From Epinephelus fuscoguttatus (lineage: Eukaryota > Chordata > Actinopteri > Perciformes > Serranidae): a stretch of 64,000 nt of DNA. Position 1 is the stretch's first letter; each line of letters begins with the position of its first letter. The notes beneath the pieces are model-generated. The model saw nothing but the letters and a program-made list of their open reading frames with translations, ran no database searches and had not been told where the DNA came from. A program made the translations under genes and the position numbers. This document shows positions 26,301-38,200 of the stretch, one piece after another. Location of the stretch: the NCBI RefSeq assembly GCF_011397635.1, contig NC_064755.1, forward strand, positions 20,815,282-20,879,281, read 5' to 3'.

Positions 26301-29300
26301 TTTGTTGTGAATTTTCAAATTTTTGAACTTGAGACGCTTGCTGTAGTGCCACCATCAGGACTATTGGCTTGGGTTTACAGCTGTGGATATCTGGCATGAG
26401 ACTGGACCTCTGTGCAAAGTTTGGTGAGTTTTCACCCATGGGAAGTATGATTTCCTCGGAAGAAGAAAGAAAAAGAAGAATACCTAGGATTACAATAGTG
26501 TCCTGGGAGCTTAGCTGCCCGGACCCTAATAAAGCCATAAAATTATAAAACACCTCATAAAAGACAGACTAAATGGATAGGTTTTAGTTTTATATCAGTA
26601 TTTTGAGCTCTCCTCAGATCCTCTGACAGGCTGTTTCAGCATCACTGATTCATCAGGCGAACATTGGTATCTGCCAGTATTCACTTTGTTGACTTCTAAC
26701 GGCCTATTGGCAAATAAGATGACAGTCCCCAATGGCAGCGGCTGATGTTTATGTTTTGTCACATTAATTTCACGCAGGCTAGATGCTGTCATTTTTTTGC
26801 GATCAGCCTTGGAAGACAGTTACATCACAAATAAGCTGCTGATTCACCACTGGCTGGGCCTGACTTTGACATGACGTAAAAAGGCAACTGTTGTGCACAC
26901 GTGCAGTTTGTTTTCACATTTACTTTCAGTGAGCAGCTGCGAAGCTCTGCATCTCATATCTTGGATGAGAAGAGAAATAGAGCTGCAACAAGGCTGATAT
27001 GATCATCTTTGTAAAGAAAAACACACATCTTACTATGAAGTAGGCCACCACAGATTTTTTTTTTTCCTTTTTTTCATTAATATTTGGAGGAGGACAGTAT
27101 GATGTATAAACAACAAGAAAACATCAGCTTCAGCTATCAGCTACATTGTTATTTTAAAAGAGCAGTGTGTAAGACTTAGCAGTGAGGACTGCAGATTGCA
27201 ACCAGCTGAATCTTCTCCAGTTTTCCAAGTGTGAACTTCTGGCTAAACTTCCTTCAGTGTTCATTGTTCAGGAGGTTTTTACCTAAAGCTGAGTTACCCA
27301 CAGAGGTCTCTGTCTCTCCAAAGTAAACTGACCTGCTGATTTAAACTGGTAAAAACACTGAATAAAGCAGTTTCACGTTAAAACATTGAGATAACGAATA
27401 GCCCTATCTAGAGCCAGTGTTTGGTTTGTCCATTCTGAGCTACTGTAGAAACATGGCGATCTCTGTAGACGAGGACCTGCTCCCTATGTAGATATAAACA
27501 GCTCATTTAAAGGTAATGCAAACACAGTAATTCTTATTTTTTGATATAGATTATACATCTAAGAAAACATACTTTTTATATTCCATTTCTGCCAGCATAT
27601 CCCCCTAAATCATAAACACTGCACCTTAAAATTTCAGTGTAGGCCCAGAATTTCACAATTGATGCTTCTCAAGAAAGATAGTTAAACAGCAAAAAAAAAA
27701 AAAAGCCACAGAAGTCTTTGCAAAAGAAACACAATTCATTGTTTATCAAAGTCTTGACTAAGATCATTAACTTTCTCAGTTTGAACAACTGTTGCTTCGC
27801 CCTCTCAAATTATTCATATTATTCATTGTTTGCTCTGCAGAGAGCCCCGCTGTATTTGTGTTGACCTTTCTCTAGTGAGCAGAGGCTAACATTAGTCAGG
27901 CACAATACCTGTACAAAGGTAACAGTGAGCTCGCTCCCTGCCAACCGATTCATCAAAGGAAGAATCTCTTGCTGTTAGCAGCAGCTTCAATTAGGCCCGG
28001 ACTTCCAGCACGCCGCAGCATTCAGCTGGAGTAAATGGAAGCAACCGGCACGCAACTGCAGCATGATTACCGCCGCTCCTTTAATTATCACCTAATTGGG
28101 ACACAGAGTCCTGGTTCCTTTTATGTGCCGCATTCAGGTTTTTTGATAACACGTGTCCTGACTTTATTCTTGTCATTCTGAGGAGCCAGTCATTGGCAAG
28201 GCAGGGAGTGGACTGAGACAGAGGCACAACTAACAACAAAGCAATTTGGGTGGAACGTGGACGAAAAAGGAAGAGACAGGGGCGAACAAATGTGCGGACG
28301 TAAGAAACCTGACCTCGTCATTGTTAAGCCAAAGAGGGGGTTGAGCTGTAATGAGGCACGTGTGCCCAGAAGAGGAAGATTCCTTTCCGAAGCCGCATCT
28401 TCTTTCTTCTCTTGCTCAGTGAAGGAGATGTGATGATGACGGGAGAGGTGCTCCCTCAGTACAGACTCTAAGGAGATCAGTCGGAGCCCTGGAAGAATGT
28501 GCTCCCCTAACTGCTTAACTGGTCCTCCAATTAGCACATATTCTGCACCTCCACCCACCCCTCTTACATCTGCCAGACCCCCAGTCCTCCGTCACTGCTG
28601 AGGAGGAGAGGATGGATTATTTTTACACTAATTGGGAGAGATGATGTTTCATGTTTTTGTTTGTTGTGTCTTGTTAGTCCTCACTGTACCTGCTGACTTT
28701 CACCAGTGATACAAGGCTGTGGACAGGTGGTGCCTCTTTGCTGGTTTTATCACAGAGAAAATGCTTAAATATTTTCAGATATAACCACACCACAGGTCCC
28801 CTCCACCTTCTTGTTAATGAACTTACATAACCTGTATATTTCCCAGGATAAATTAAATGTAATTGGGGGAATCAGTAGGAATTACATGGCCATTTATATT
28901 TGAATCTCTCCTCAAATGAATGCAAATGGGTCCTTTTTAAATCTTTGGCGGATAATTCTCTGATAAATCATCTTGGAGGGAGTGGTGACACACAGTGCAG
29001 GTATAATTGGATTAGGATGAAGGGGCAGCCGTGGCTTTGAGGAGATTAGTCTGAGCGCTGATCCTGTAATTAAACTGCCAGAGGAGAGGAGGGGGGAGAG
29101 GGAGAGAGGATGGTCAGACAGGGGAAAAAAGTGTCCATGAAGCGGGGTGGGGGGTTGTAGAGTGAGGGTCCTTGAGTTCTGGATGTAAGAGAGTAAAGAT
29201 GTACAAGTGAAAGCCCTCTGTTCGTGGATACAAAGGGTCCTGGATGCCGAGTTTTATTTTAATTGGAAACATACATGAAGACAGTCAGACACTATTTTTT

Positions 29301-30353
29301 GACATAGGTGCAGATGTTTTCTCTGAATTCGTGCTAAATTTATGCTCTTAGGTCTATTTTGTAAGTGTTGGTGGTGCTTGTGGTTGGCATTGGATGGTGA
29401 TGACTGCGAGTCACTGGTTGGGCTGAGGAAATCAACTCACAAGTCTGTAACCTTTCCTTCTTCAGACTTCTACTAGCTAGCTAGGTTGAGGTTTTCAAAT
29501 GTAGAAACATTGAGTAAAGGTGGAGAAGATGGGCACCAGTGGAACTAGCATCCTGCTAGCCGCTGTACTGGTGTTGGATAATAAACTCACCAACCTACGT
29601 GCCGCATCAGCTTCCAGCAGGATGTCAGGAACTGTTACGTCCTTTGTTTCACCAAAACTTGGCTAAATCCTGGACAGTGCCATTTAGCCAGGGGACTCTT
29701 TTTCTAAATGCTGATCTGACAGAGCAAAGGACTATAATGAAAGACGGGGATGAGGTGTGTGTTTCATGGTGAAAAAAGGAGTGGTGTGTCAGTGGGAATG
29801 TGAGGTGCTGTCCTGTTCCTGCTCTGGATCACCGCTGTGTGCCGTGCAGAGGTGGCTACAGAGCGTTGCCGCTCGTATTTGGGATTGTTGTTGGGGGTCG
29901 GGATGTGTGGATGGACCACGACACTTCCTCCAAAGCCAATTGGAGTTCAAGGACACCACTGATGTTACTGATTACATCGATGAATTCACTGACTCTGTGG
30001 TGAATTTAATTTGTGCAACGGAAGCAGGTGTACCCAACACTACAGTTAAATCATTCCACACCATGGATTGCCAGAACCATCCGAAAGTGTGGACAGTTAT
30101 TAAGCAGCAGCTTACATACAGTTTTACCTTGTATGATTCCTTGGGGCAAATAAATGACTGATTGCATGTTCTTTGGTTTACCTCCCTATCTAACCTCTCT
30201 CCATCCAGCGAGAGGCATCTCTGATGTTTTTCTCTTTGTGTCCACAGGCAGAACGTGATCCGCCCGATGGGGGTCAGGCCTGACGGGACGTTAGCACCTC
30301 TCGAAGAAACACTCTGTGATCCACCCGAGGACTCTGGATCAGACTCTGATTAG
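17339..30353 (+). CDS. ric8b: Synembryn-B (RIC8B), G-alpha chaperone / guanine nucleotide exchange factor
   Basis: RIC8 proteins are cytosolic armadillo-like folds that help newly made G-alpha subunits fold and act as exchange factors on GDP-bound G-alpha; RIC8B favours Gs/Golf. Coding exons: 17339-17422, 17873-17920, 18015-18644, 20644-20738, 23525-23675, 24155-24250, 24476-24620, 24831-24975, 25114-25233, 30248-30353 (TAG). They join in frame to 539 residues, the usual length. Recognisable blocks are [49 protein letters not shown] and [20 protein letters not shown]. Residues 449-460 form an acidic [12 protein letters not shown] block like the casein-kinase-2 sites described for RIC8A. The 5'-most ATG sits in a Kozak context. 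The large third exon encodes residues 45-254; its open frame continues past the donor at 18645 into the intron, giving a spurious longer frame to 18962. The gene is intact; its last intron (25234-30247, 5 kb) holds repeats and possible regulatory islands. It faces the sirtuin tail to tail. Confidence 0.96.
20772..21605. mobile_element. MITE family C, copy 1, in ric8b intron 3
   Basis: Bounded by TTTAAAGGGTAACTT on the left and AAGTTACCCTTTAA on the right, a clear inverted pair. The interior word GATGGTGCACAAATGCCC and the tail CACTTAGRCACAAAAACATG recur in the copy at 33134-34398. A second element (20906-21240) is nested inside. Confidence 0.75.
20906..21240. mobile_element. hAT-type MITE nested in family C copy
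   Basis: The inverted ends are GTGGTTCCCAACTGG and CCAGTTGGGAACCACTGCTTT, the same end type as the element at 15844-16429. About 335 bases, non-coding. Confidence 0.75.
22420..22950. mobile_element. MITE with AGGGCTGCAAC ends (ATTAATCGATT-rich)
   Basis: The left end is AGGGCTGCAACCAGTGATTA and the right end TTTAATCGAATTGTTGCAGG, inverted relative to each other, with TAAT/ATTA-rich subterminal words. This is one of the commonest teleost hAT-like MITE types; related copies are at about 47865-48175, 54935-55310 and 56351-56597. Confidence 0.7.
25255..25420 (-). mobile_element. LINE-type 3' tail fragment
   Basis: TTATTATCAATCAAACTT followed by TGGCACCTATCAGTGCACTTTAAAGTGCTGTAC is the reverse complement of the usual teleost L2-like 3' end (GTACAGCACTTTAAAGTGC...AATAAT). 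It is short and truncated. It lies just after the ric8b exon ending at 25233. Confidence 0.55.
25440..26540. repeat. Probable interspersed repeat in ric8b intron 9
   Basis: About 1.1 kb from a GC-richer block (GGCTTGAACTCACAACCTCTGAG) to a purine tract (GAAGAAGAAAGAAAAAGAAGAAT) and GGACCCTAATAAA. Parts of this pattern are familiar as a common teleost repeat. No inverted ends or coding frame were found, so the class is unassigned. Confidence 0.4.
27155..27631 (+). mobile_element. MITE family A, copy 2
   Basis: The left end, TTAAAAGAGCAGTGTGTAAGAC, is followed by CAGATTGCAACCAGCTGAA; the right end is CACTGCACCTTAAAA. Same orientation as the copy at 55688 and opposite to 13089. Shorter than copy 1 through internal loss. 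Confidence 0.7.
27900..29150. promoter_or_regulatory. Homeobox-site-rich, low-repeat island in ric8b last intron (candidate enhancers)
   Basis: This stretch is GC-richer than its flanks and lacks visible repeat ends. It contains many TAAT/ATTA cores in close spacing, for example CTTTAATTATCACCTAATTGGG near 28078, CTAATTGGGAGAG near 28629, TAATTGGATTAGG near 29006 and GTAATTAAACTGCC near 29068. Such blocks often mark conserved enhancers near developmental genes, and RFX4 is such a neighbour. The composition is seen; the function is inference. Confidence 0.35.
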
Positions 30354-32067
30354 TGCACTGCACATTTAGGCCACATTTTCCAGGCGAAGCCCACTTGGCC
30401 CGTACACATCTGGAGCTGTGTCCCATTTGAAGGTCTGGATCCTTTGAAGGAAGGTGTCCATGAAGATGGGTCCTTTGGAGGAGTTTAAAGATGGCTGAAC
30501 CTGTTTACGGTAACTGAGCAGAGGTAGCAATGGTCAGTCAGTAGATACACGCGCTGTACTGATACCTCCCAATAACTCATACTCCATTAACTTAAACTTT
30601 AATTGGTAGATATAAGCACAGTGTGTGGATCTAGAGTCAGGACCAGTCTCACTGACACTCAAACTAATGCTGGAATTTAGGATCCGGTTTTTAACTCGTA
30701 CTACCAGGAAGTTGCCCTTCAAATGCAGCACAACTGGCAAGTAGTGTATCAGGTTAATGGTAAAGGTATCCACGTAACTTCTATTCATCTGTACGTTTAT
30801 GCCAGGTCTACTTATACAATATGTTGGCTTGTTATAATGTCTGTCATCATGTTTGTCGTGTTCACACTGATGCAGAGGTGCACTCTGAGTTGTCATATTC
30901 ACACCAGAAGCGCATTTCTCAGCGCCCGTCAGCAAGCAAATTTGCGAATCTGCTCTTTTCTAATTACACATAAAACTCTCTGTCTGCTTGTGTGTGTGTG
31001 TGTCTGATCGTCTCTCTCGCTCTCTGTTCAGACACAACTGACAAATATGTGAAGTAAGTGAGCATGAGTTGTATATTATATAATTAGTAAGTATCAGATC
31101 TTTTATATTATATCTAATATATCCTTTATATTGTTCATACTAGATTATCAGTGTGTTTTCTTACCAGATTTGCTTGCGGAAAAAATAGACCAGATGCCCT
31201 AAACTATCGCTGCAGATCGCAAGCTGGCTGTGGGGCTCGGGGCCACAGTGCATCTTGTGTGAACAGCTTAATCGCTGAACATAAGCACGGAAAGGAAGGG
31301 GTTAGCGCTCCACAGAAAATTGCTGTGCTTTGGCATCCAGTGTGAACCTGGCGTAAGGTTGTCAGAAGTATAAATACTGTAATACTTTATCGATAGCAAG
31401 TGTTTCAAACAACACGATCTCCGTTAATTACACATTTGATAGTATCAAAATTACCAAAGTGACAAAAAACAGATCTACAATCAGGTTTTCAATCCAAGGT
31501 TATGAAAAAAAGAAAAAAAAATATCCTAGTTTATGAGCTTTTGTCATTTTGCCGTGGTATCAAAAGAGGCATTAAGTGTCATTTTATATACTGGAATCAA
31601 AGTTCAAATCCTGGTATCACAATATTAACTCAATCTAGAAATATGACTTCTGGTGATCCAGCCCTGAACTGGGACACAGCTCATCATGAGGCCCTGTCGC
31701 AGCAGTGAGACATTCACCACCACAGTGGAAGTGGACTTGATGCACGGCTGAAAGACTCAACAAACAGTGGCATCGTAATGCGTAGGAGGCCTCCATGGTT
31801 ACTGTTGCACCTTCCTCATTTACTTTACCGCTCCTTGAGTTTAAGAAAAAAAAAAAAAAAGAAATAGAGGTAATAATATAATTCTTTGCTGGATCATGTG
31901 TATCTCACTGAAAGCACTGTTATTATAGTTTGTTCAAAGTGTCATTGGGTCTGAATAATCATTCCTTCACCTCTGCTTTTTGTTTTACACTTTTTTTTAT
32001 GTTTATCTGATTTTGTTTTTCTTTGCGACATGATGATTTTGTATATCTAGATGATTCAAGTGCACAT

Positions 32068-32070
<3 letters not shown>

Positions 32071-32108
<38 letters not shown>
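32071..32108. repeat. (AC)n microsatellite
   Basis: About nineteen perfect AC units in the ric8b 3'UTR or downstream DNA. Confidence 0.95.
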
Positions 32109-32283
32109 TTAAACATAAAATCATTGAAAACTGTTGGTTTAAAATCATGGGGCCTGTCCAAGATGGACCACAGGATTGATGTATATTTAGAAATGGGGCC
32201 GTGTCGGTGTGTGATAGATTTAATTTGCTCACAGTGAGTCTGTGTTTGGTTGTGTAATTATCATGAATGTTGCACACCAGTTA

Positions 32284-32297
32284 GTCGCCAAGGAAAC
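32284..32297. promoter_or_regulatory. X-box-like motif GTCGCCAAGGAAAC
   Basis: It fits the RFX half-site pair GTCGCC / GGAAAC with a 2-base centre. The identical 14 bases, extended to 16 (GTCGCCAAGGAAACCT), recur at 43681. A functional role is speculative. Confidence 0.2.
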
Positions 32298-33133
32298 CTT
32301 CTGAATTCAGGGCTTGTAGGTTTACTGTCACTGAAAAGGTGTTTCGGACGAGAGGACTTCCTTTCATGTAAAATGAGGAATTTGATTAGAGCGATGCAAC
32401 ATTTTCCTGTCCTGGATGATAGTAAACAGATAGTTTCTGCCTGTTGTGGACTCTTGACAAATGTCTAAACTACAATGATTGTTTTCTAATCTATTTTATT
32501 TTTGCCAAATGTGCATGATGTTAAATCAGGTTTCGGTGATGTGATTTTTTTTTTTTTCTTTTTCTAGATTGAAATTTTTGCTAATTTTATACAAATCCAC
32601 ATGTTTAGTGTCTGTATGAACTGAGTAATATTTCTTTGTGTTGGTAAAACATTAATTTAATATAAAAGCTGCCAATTCTGAAACAAGCTGCATGTTTGGC
32701 TACAACTACACAACAGATTTGGCCTCCGAACTGAAACCCTGCCTCAGATTACAGATGTTTGATGTATAAAAAAAAATGCTGATTACAATCCAGAGAAACA
32801 GAATATTACTATACCCAGAGAACATGTGTCATCATTACGGGAATCGGGGACAGTTCACTGGATTAATAGTGAATAATCATGATGAGCACATGTTTGTTTC
32901 ACTTGACCTGTGAGTCACCACCACTGCCTACTCACACACACACAGTAACTCAGATAAGTGGATTAAAAGGATGGATTGATGGTGGATTAATATTAAAAGG
33001 AATATTTAAATTGTCTGGAGTCGGCCTCACACAGGCACAGAAGACTTTATGAGTCACCTTTTGAATTACATGTGACTAATTTTTTTTTCTACTTGTTAAG
33101 TCGTGAAAGGTCAGATATATAGATGAGTCACAA

Positions 33134-34398
33134 ATTAAAGGGGAAACCAACTTTAAAGGCTGACTTGCGTATATTTAAACCTGACCCTATTCTGTCATGT
33201 GTTTGTGTACAAGTGACTAATGGAAACAACAGTTTTTGAAACTGGTCCAGTATAGCGAGAGGGCTGCAGCCAGCAGGGGCAAAGCAGGCTGAAGTGTAAC
33301 CACTCGGGGCATTGCACACAGTCAGTTTAAGTTCTCCAAAAGTGCTGTTTTTTGCCACTGACAGCCTCAGATTGTTATTCTACATGTCTGACAACAATAT
33401 GGGAAGTATCCCTGCAAAGTTGGACCTTTTTGTTTAGATGAAGATCCTATTTGTTTAACCAGACACAGCCCTGAATCACCCAGTTAGATTTGAAAATATG
33501 TTGGCTCTATACATGCTAAAATTGGTGTTTCTTTCTTTTACAAGGCTGTTCCTGGTTAGACAAAAAGGGTCCTTTCCATAATGTTGATTGACATTTAAGC
33601 AGGATTTATACTTGTACGTCAGCTCTATGCAGAGTCTACGACATGGCCTATGCCATCGTGAGCATTTATACTTATACGGTAGTTTGTCTGTGTCACTCTG
33701 CAGCTACACCTCCAAAACACTGGTCGGTGGCAGGTTTTCTGTGAAGTTTAGTTAATTCAAAACACACATTAAACATGGTTTAATAGTGACTATTCCAAAC
33801 ACGAATGCACAAATTGGCTTCACTATAACACACAGTATACACAGACAAACCATTTGTCTTTATCTGGCACATTTTCCCCATAAATACAACATGCTAACAT
33901 TAATTAGCACAAGCCTATCGCATTTTACATTGTGTAAATTAGCCTAGCCGCAAGCGGGCTTTTCCTCCGCTCATATGAAGCTAGGCTAAATCACACCTGA
34001 GACTTAAAAATGCTATTTTGTTGAGGCTTTATTGTCTTCAAAATGTATTGCTTTTTATCTGTGAAATAAAAGTAAACAAAAGCTTTGTTTCCACTGAGGG
34101 AAATGGTTTCAGCTTACAAAAATAGACAGATGGTCTGCATTGCCGTGAGGTGTAGTTATATTTCTCGGGAGGCGCTCCTCAAGTTTTGGCGTAGGGTACG
34201 ACGTAGGCTCTGTGTTGATGCAGATGGTGCACAAATGCCCCATGTGGTTAACATTGTAGCTTGTTCCACTGCTGCTGGCTGCAGACTTCTCGTTAAATAC
34301 TGGACCAAAATAAAAAAACGTTGTTCCTATTAGTCACTTAGACACAAAAACATGGGAAAATAAGGTCCAGGTTTAAAAACACAATGTTACCCTTTAAG
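33134..34398. mobile_element. MITE family C, copy 2, with a nested element
   Basis: Same order of words as the copy at 20772: TTAAACCTG near the left, CTGTTCCTGGTTAGACAAAAAGG, then GATGGTGCACAAATGCCCC, GTCACTTAGACACAAAAACATG and terminal GTTACCCTTTAA. Between about 33590 and 34225 sits unrelated sequence with inverted-looking edges (ACTTGTACGTCAG ... GGTACGACGTAGG), so a second element has inserted. Confidence 0.65.
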
Positions 34399-34793
34399 TG
34401 TTTCAGTGAGGTATTAGGCCACCACAAGCCTCCAGAACAATTTTGGTGCCCTTTAAAACAGAAGTCTGATGACTACAAAGGCCAGAGCACAAGTTTCGCA
34501 AAACGTTAATACTTTCCAAACTGTTTAGTCACCATTTCTTATGTCTCAATGCTCATTTCTTTAGGTTTTTCCCTTAAAATTTGTCATGCATCTGTAGAAT
34601 AATATTTTTTTTGTTTACTTGTGTGCTCCTGTGTAACGCCTTCTGTTTCCTCCACAATCATAGAGGGATAAATGAAATTGCATGCTGATCACTTCTCCAT
34701 CTGGAAAGAATATGTTACAGTAATTCTGTTTTTTGTTTTTGCACATTCTTTACATACTGTAAATAGCACCACATTTATTTACACTGATGCGTT

Positions 34794-34799
34794 AATAAA
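34794..34799 (+). terminator. ric8b: Distal poly(A) signal, ric8b
   Basis: AATAAA in GCGTTAATAAACTGG on the plus strand, the last such hexamer before the sirtuin's terminator region. Assignment to ric8b is inferred from position. Confidence 0.4.
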
Positions 34800-34886
34800 C
34801 TGGAGAATAAGAAGTTGTCATTTTTGGATGTAAACTACATTAACCTTATAAAAAGAGGACAAATGATGCAAACATTACACAATACT

Positions 34887-34892
34887 TTTATT
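34887..34892 (-). terminator. sirt3-like: Poly(A) signal, sirtuin gene
   Basis: TTTATT on the plus strand is AATAAA on the minus strand, about 370 bases after the sirtuin stop at 35265. It lies less than 100 bases from the last plus-strand signal of ric8b, so the two transcripts end very close together or overlap. Confidence 0.6.
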
Positions 34893-35264
34893 AAATATTG
34901 TTAAAATACAGTGTTGAGCTGATATAAAACATTAACAAGTGAACTGACATGGGACGTATAAAACATCTGAAGAAACATTTGTTACAGGGCTCTGATATTT
35001 ATTTACTAGTGTTCTGAATGGACCCTCCCTCTATAATAAGTGCTTTAAATATGCTCGTCGGTAGCTTGATAAACTGATAATTTGATTTACATATGAACAT
35101 GATACACTCTTCTGGGGTAAGATGTACTTTCACTCCACTGCACACAACGAAAACCATTTTGCAGCAAGAAGAAAATAACCAGATAAAAAGTAACGCATGT
35201 TAACGAAGGAGAGAAGTAATCCTCTCAAACCTTTCCAGTGCCATCGTTAGTAAAACATTCAGCA

Positions 35265-38200
35265 TCAGTTGCTCAGGCTGGATGAAACGGAGCTCTTGCT
35301 GTCCGTCTCTGAGTCTGTCTCCTCGCCGCCGCTGCTGGCTGCTGTTTGACCTGCTGGTCTGGACCTGGATGTCTCCATCACACCTACAGGTTCTGGAGCT
35401 CCTCTGCTCTGGCAAGCTGTCTGTCCACTCACTGACGAAGGGCTGCTTATCAGTGAAGGGACGCTCTGCCAAGAGAGAGATTATTACAACAGTCAGCAGA
35501 GGTGTTTTCAAATCGAGCCAAGAGAAAGTGAAAGAGGAACTCCACAGATTTCACACAGGGAAGTCTGTTAGGCAGTGCGACTGCATATTAGCTGTATAAA
35601 GCGTTCTGTGGCTACAGATGGAGTTACAAAGAAGTGTGCTTGCCAGACCTCTGTGGCCCGCTTCTAATCTCTGGATGATGTTAGCGGCTCGAGGCTACAT
35701 AGTCACTGTGGATGTATAAAGAGACGTGGATACAGCATTGGAGGCAGGGACCCATTCATTCCTGACAGTTGCTCAGTGGCGTATGAAGCCAAAAAGGTTC
35801 AACTGCCATATATGAAATTATTAGGGATGCACAATAATATCAGCACGCCATTGGTATTGGCTGATATTGGCTTTAAACAAACAGAATCAGAACTGGCCAA
35901 CTTGCTTTTTCTAAATTTGCACAATGAGTGAATATTACATTGAAAAGTATTTCATGTCTCCATCTGCTGGTGGACCATCACAATAAGAGTAAGCATGCAT
36001 AGTATGATGTTAATTCCACTACAGAGAGACTTGATGATCACTAAATTAGGTAGGAAAAAAGTGATTAATAGTTTGTAAATTCTTGTATGACCTAGTGTTA
36101 AAGGCCAAGTGTTTAAAATGTAACCTACCAGTGTTTCCTGACTCCTCATCAGCTCCTCAATCTCATCATTCCAGCCGAGCATTTCGGCAAACCTCCGCAC
36201 TGTATCCTCTAGGTCACCCAGTTCAACGCGGTCTCCTCTTCGCAAGGGGACCTTCTCAAAGGGACCCACAGCGTGTCGGTTCAGGAGGAGCCGTGGCACA
36301 GTGGAACGCACTGTGTTCACCAGGCTGGCGAATGGCTCAATCTGAAACAGTGAATTTTTGTTTGAGCTCAGGGTTTATCTGCTCACAAAATATACTAGAA
36401 CCCATTTTAGGAACTGAATGCAGATATCACAAATATTTACCTGTAAAGATGTGCCCATAATTATCAGCAGGTCGGCTTTGCGGAAGTCTTTAGTGTGGAG
36501 GAAATACTTCTGAGGGAGGTCCTCACCAAAAAACACAACGTCAGGTTTGACTGTTGCAGCGCAGAATGTGCATATGGGGATGTTATCGTTCATTATGGCA
36601 CGCTGCGAAACAAACACATGAAGACAGCATTACATCAACATCAAATGCTGCAAATTATTACATTGAATTAGAATGGGTTTTTTTTAAACAAGGGGTCAGA
36701 CATACCTTAGCCTCCTCTGCAGGGTACGCAGTATAGCACAGGTGACAGGAAGCTGTGGCAAAACTACCGTGAGCTTCCACAAGTTTTTCATCTGGGATGC
36801 CACACACTGTGAAAAAAGGTATTGAATATTATAACAGACATCAAGAGCAAACAATAAAGTTAATTCTGGGAAATAAAACAGAAGTGTCAAGTTGTGCAAC
36901 TACTGGTCATGAAAAAGAGACACTGCACAAATCCAGTGTGCCTCCTGGTGGTGCGTTCACAGACATACTGTACATAGGAATACTATCATATTTACATTAC
37001 AGAGTTTAATTTCTTAGTATATTTTTTCCCTTTAAAATCTCACTCACGTTTCTCCAGTCCATCGATGTTCTGAGTGTACATTCGGAGCAGCAGGCCTTTG
37101 TGATGAAGCATGCGGATGAAGTAGTGTATGTAGTTTGGTCGGTGACGTCCGGGATACAGAGCCTTGGCCAGGGAGAAGAAGGGCTGCGGGTCGTTGGAGA
37201 AGTAGTCGATGTTGAAAATAGCTTCTGGGTAAGGGATGTTGTACTTCTCCAGGTTGGCGTAAAGACCTGTTCCTGGAGTCCTAAAAATTTGAAGAGACAT
37301 TTTGACATTATGGTGATGCTTTCAGTAAAGAGCAGGTAACACTGAGTCTGGACGGTTTCTATATTCACTGAACAGGTTTACACTTCAGGTCAAAAGACTC
37401 AGCAATAGTAACACGACGATGGAGAGGAGGGTGTAGAGAGAGCAAAATTCGACAGACACCAACCTGAAGTCTGGGATGCCGCTGGCTGTGCTGATTCCTG
37501 CTCCAGCCACCACCACCACGTTCTTACAGCGGCCAAGCTTCACCAGCCGGGCCACAGAGGCCAGACCACCCCGAGATGAGGACTTAGCAGCTAACGCAGA
37601 TGGACTGTCCTGACCAGAGGTGGACCCAGAGGAATGAACAGCCAGAACAGGGTCACTGCTACCTTCAGACATCTGTCCTTCACTGGAGAGCAGGACAGGA
37701 AAAGACACATACACACAACTTGATCCATATGTGACATACCTGACAAAATTACCTGCAACAAAAATGATTTTATATTAAACAGTTTATGTATAACCAAGAG
37801 ACATAACCTCTTTACAAAGAGTTTTTTCAGATGAAGATTAGATTGTTTTGGTGCGAGCTGCAGAGTGGTGGAAATATCTCCCATAGAGATGTCTGCCTTC
37901 TCTTGAATATAACAGAACTAGATGGCTCTCGGCTTGTGGGGCTCAAATCTCAAAAAAATATAATAATAATAATAATAACAATAATAATAATAATAATAAT
38001 AATAATAAACTTTATATATATGGCACCTTTCAAAACACAGCTACAAAGTGCTGTACAATAAAACTTTACACATTTGAAACACAAGGGGAATAAAACAAAT
38101 AACATGTCATAAAATGTCAGCTAGTAAAAGATAAAATAAGGCCAAAGGTAAAATCAAGATAATAAATGGGAAATAAAATCAATAAGATAGCAGAAAAATA

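Larger units (their letters stand above)
30354..34810 (+). other. ric8b: ric8b 3'UTR (maximum extent) and downstream DNA
   Basis: No further gene is seen between the ric8b stop and the convergent sirtuin. Possible poly(A) hexamers include one in GTGAAATAAAAG near 34064 and AATAAA at 34794-34799 just before the sirtuin's own signal. If the last is used, the 3'UTR is 4.4 kb and contains a (CA)n tract and a nested mobile element. An earlier site is equally possible. Confidence 0.4.

Noticed and set aside
29757-30161. 134-residue plus-strand frame just before the last ric8b exon
   Set aside because: No conserved motif or splice compatibility with ric8b; parts ([17 protein letters not shown]) look like a decayed repeat-derived sequence rather than a gene.
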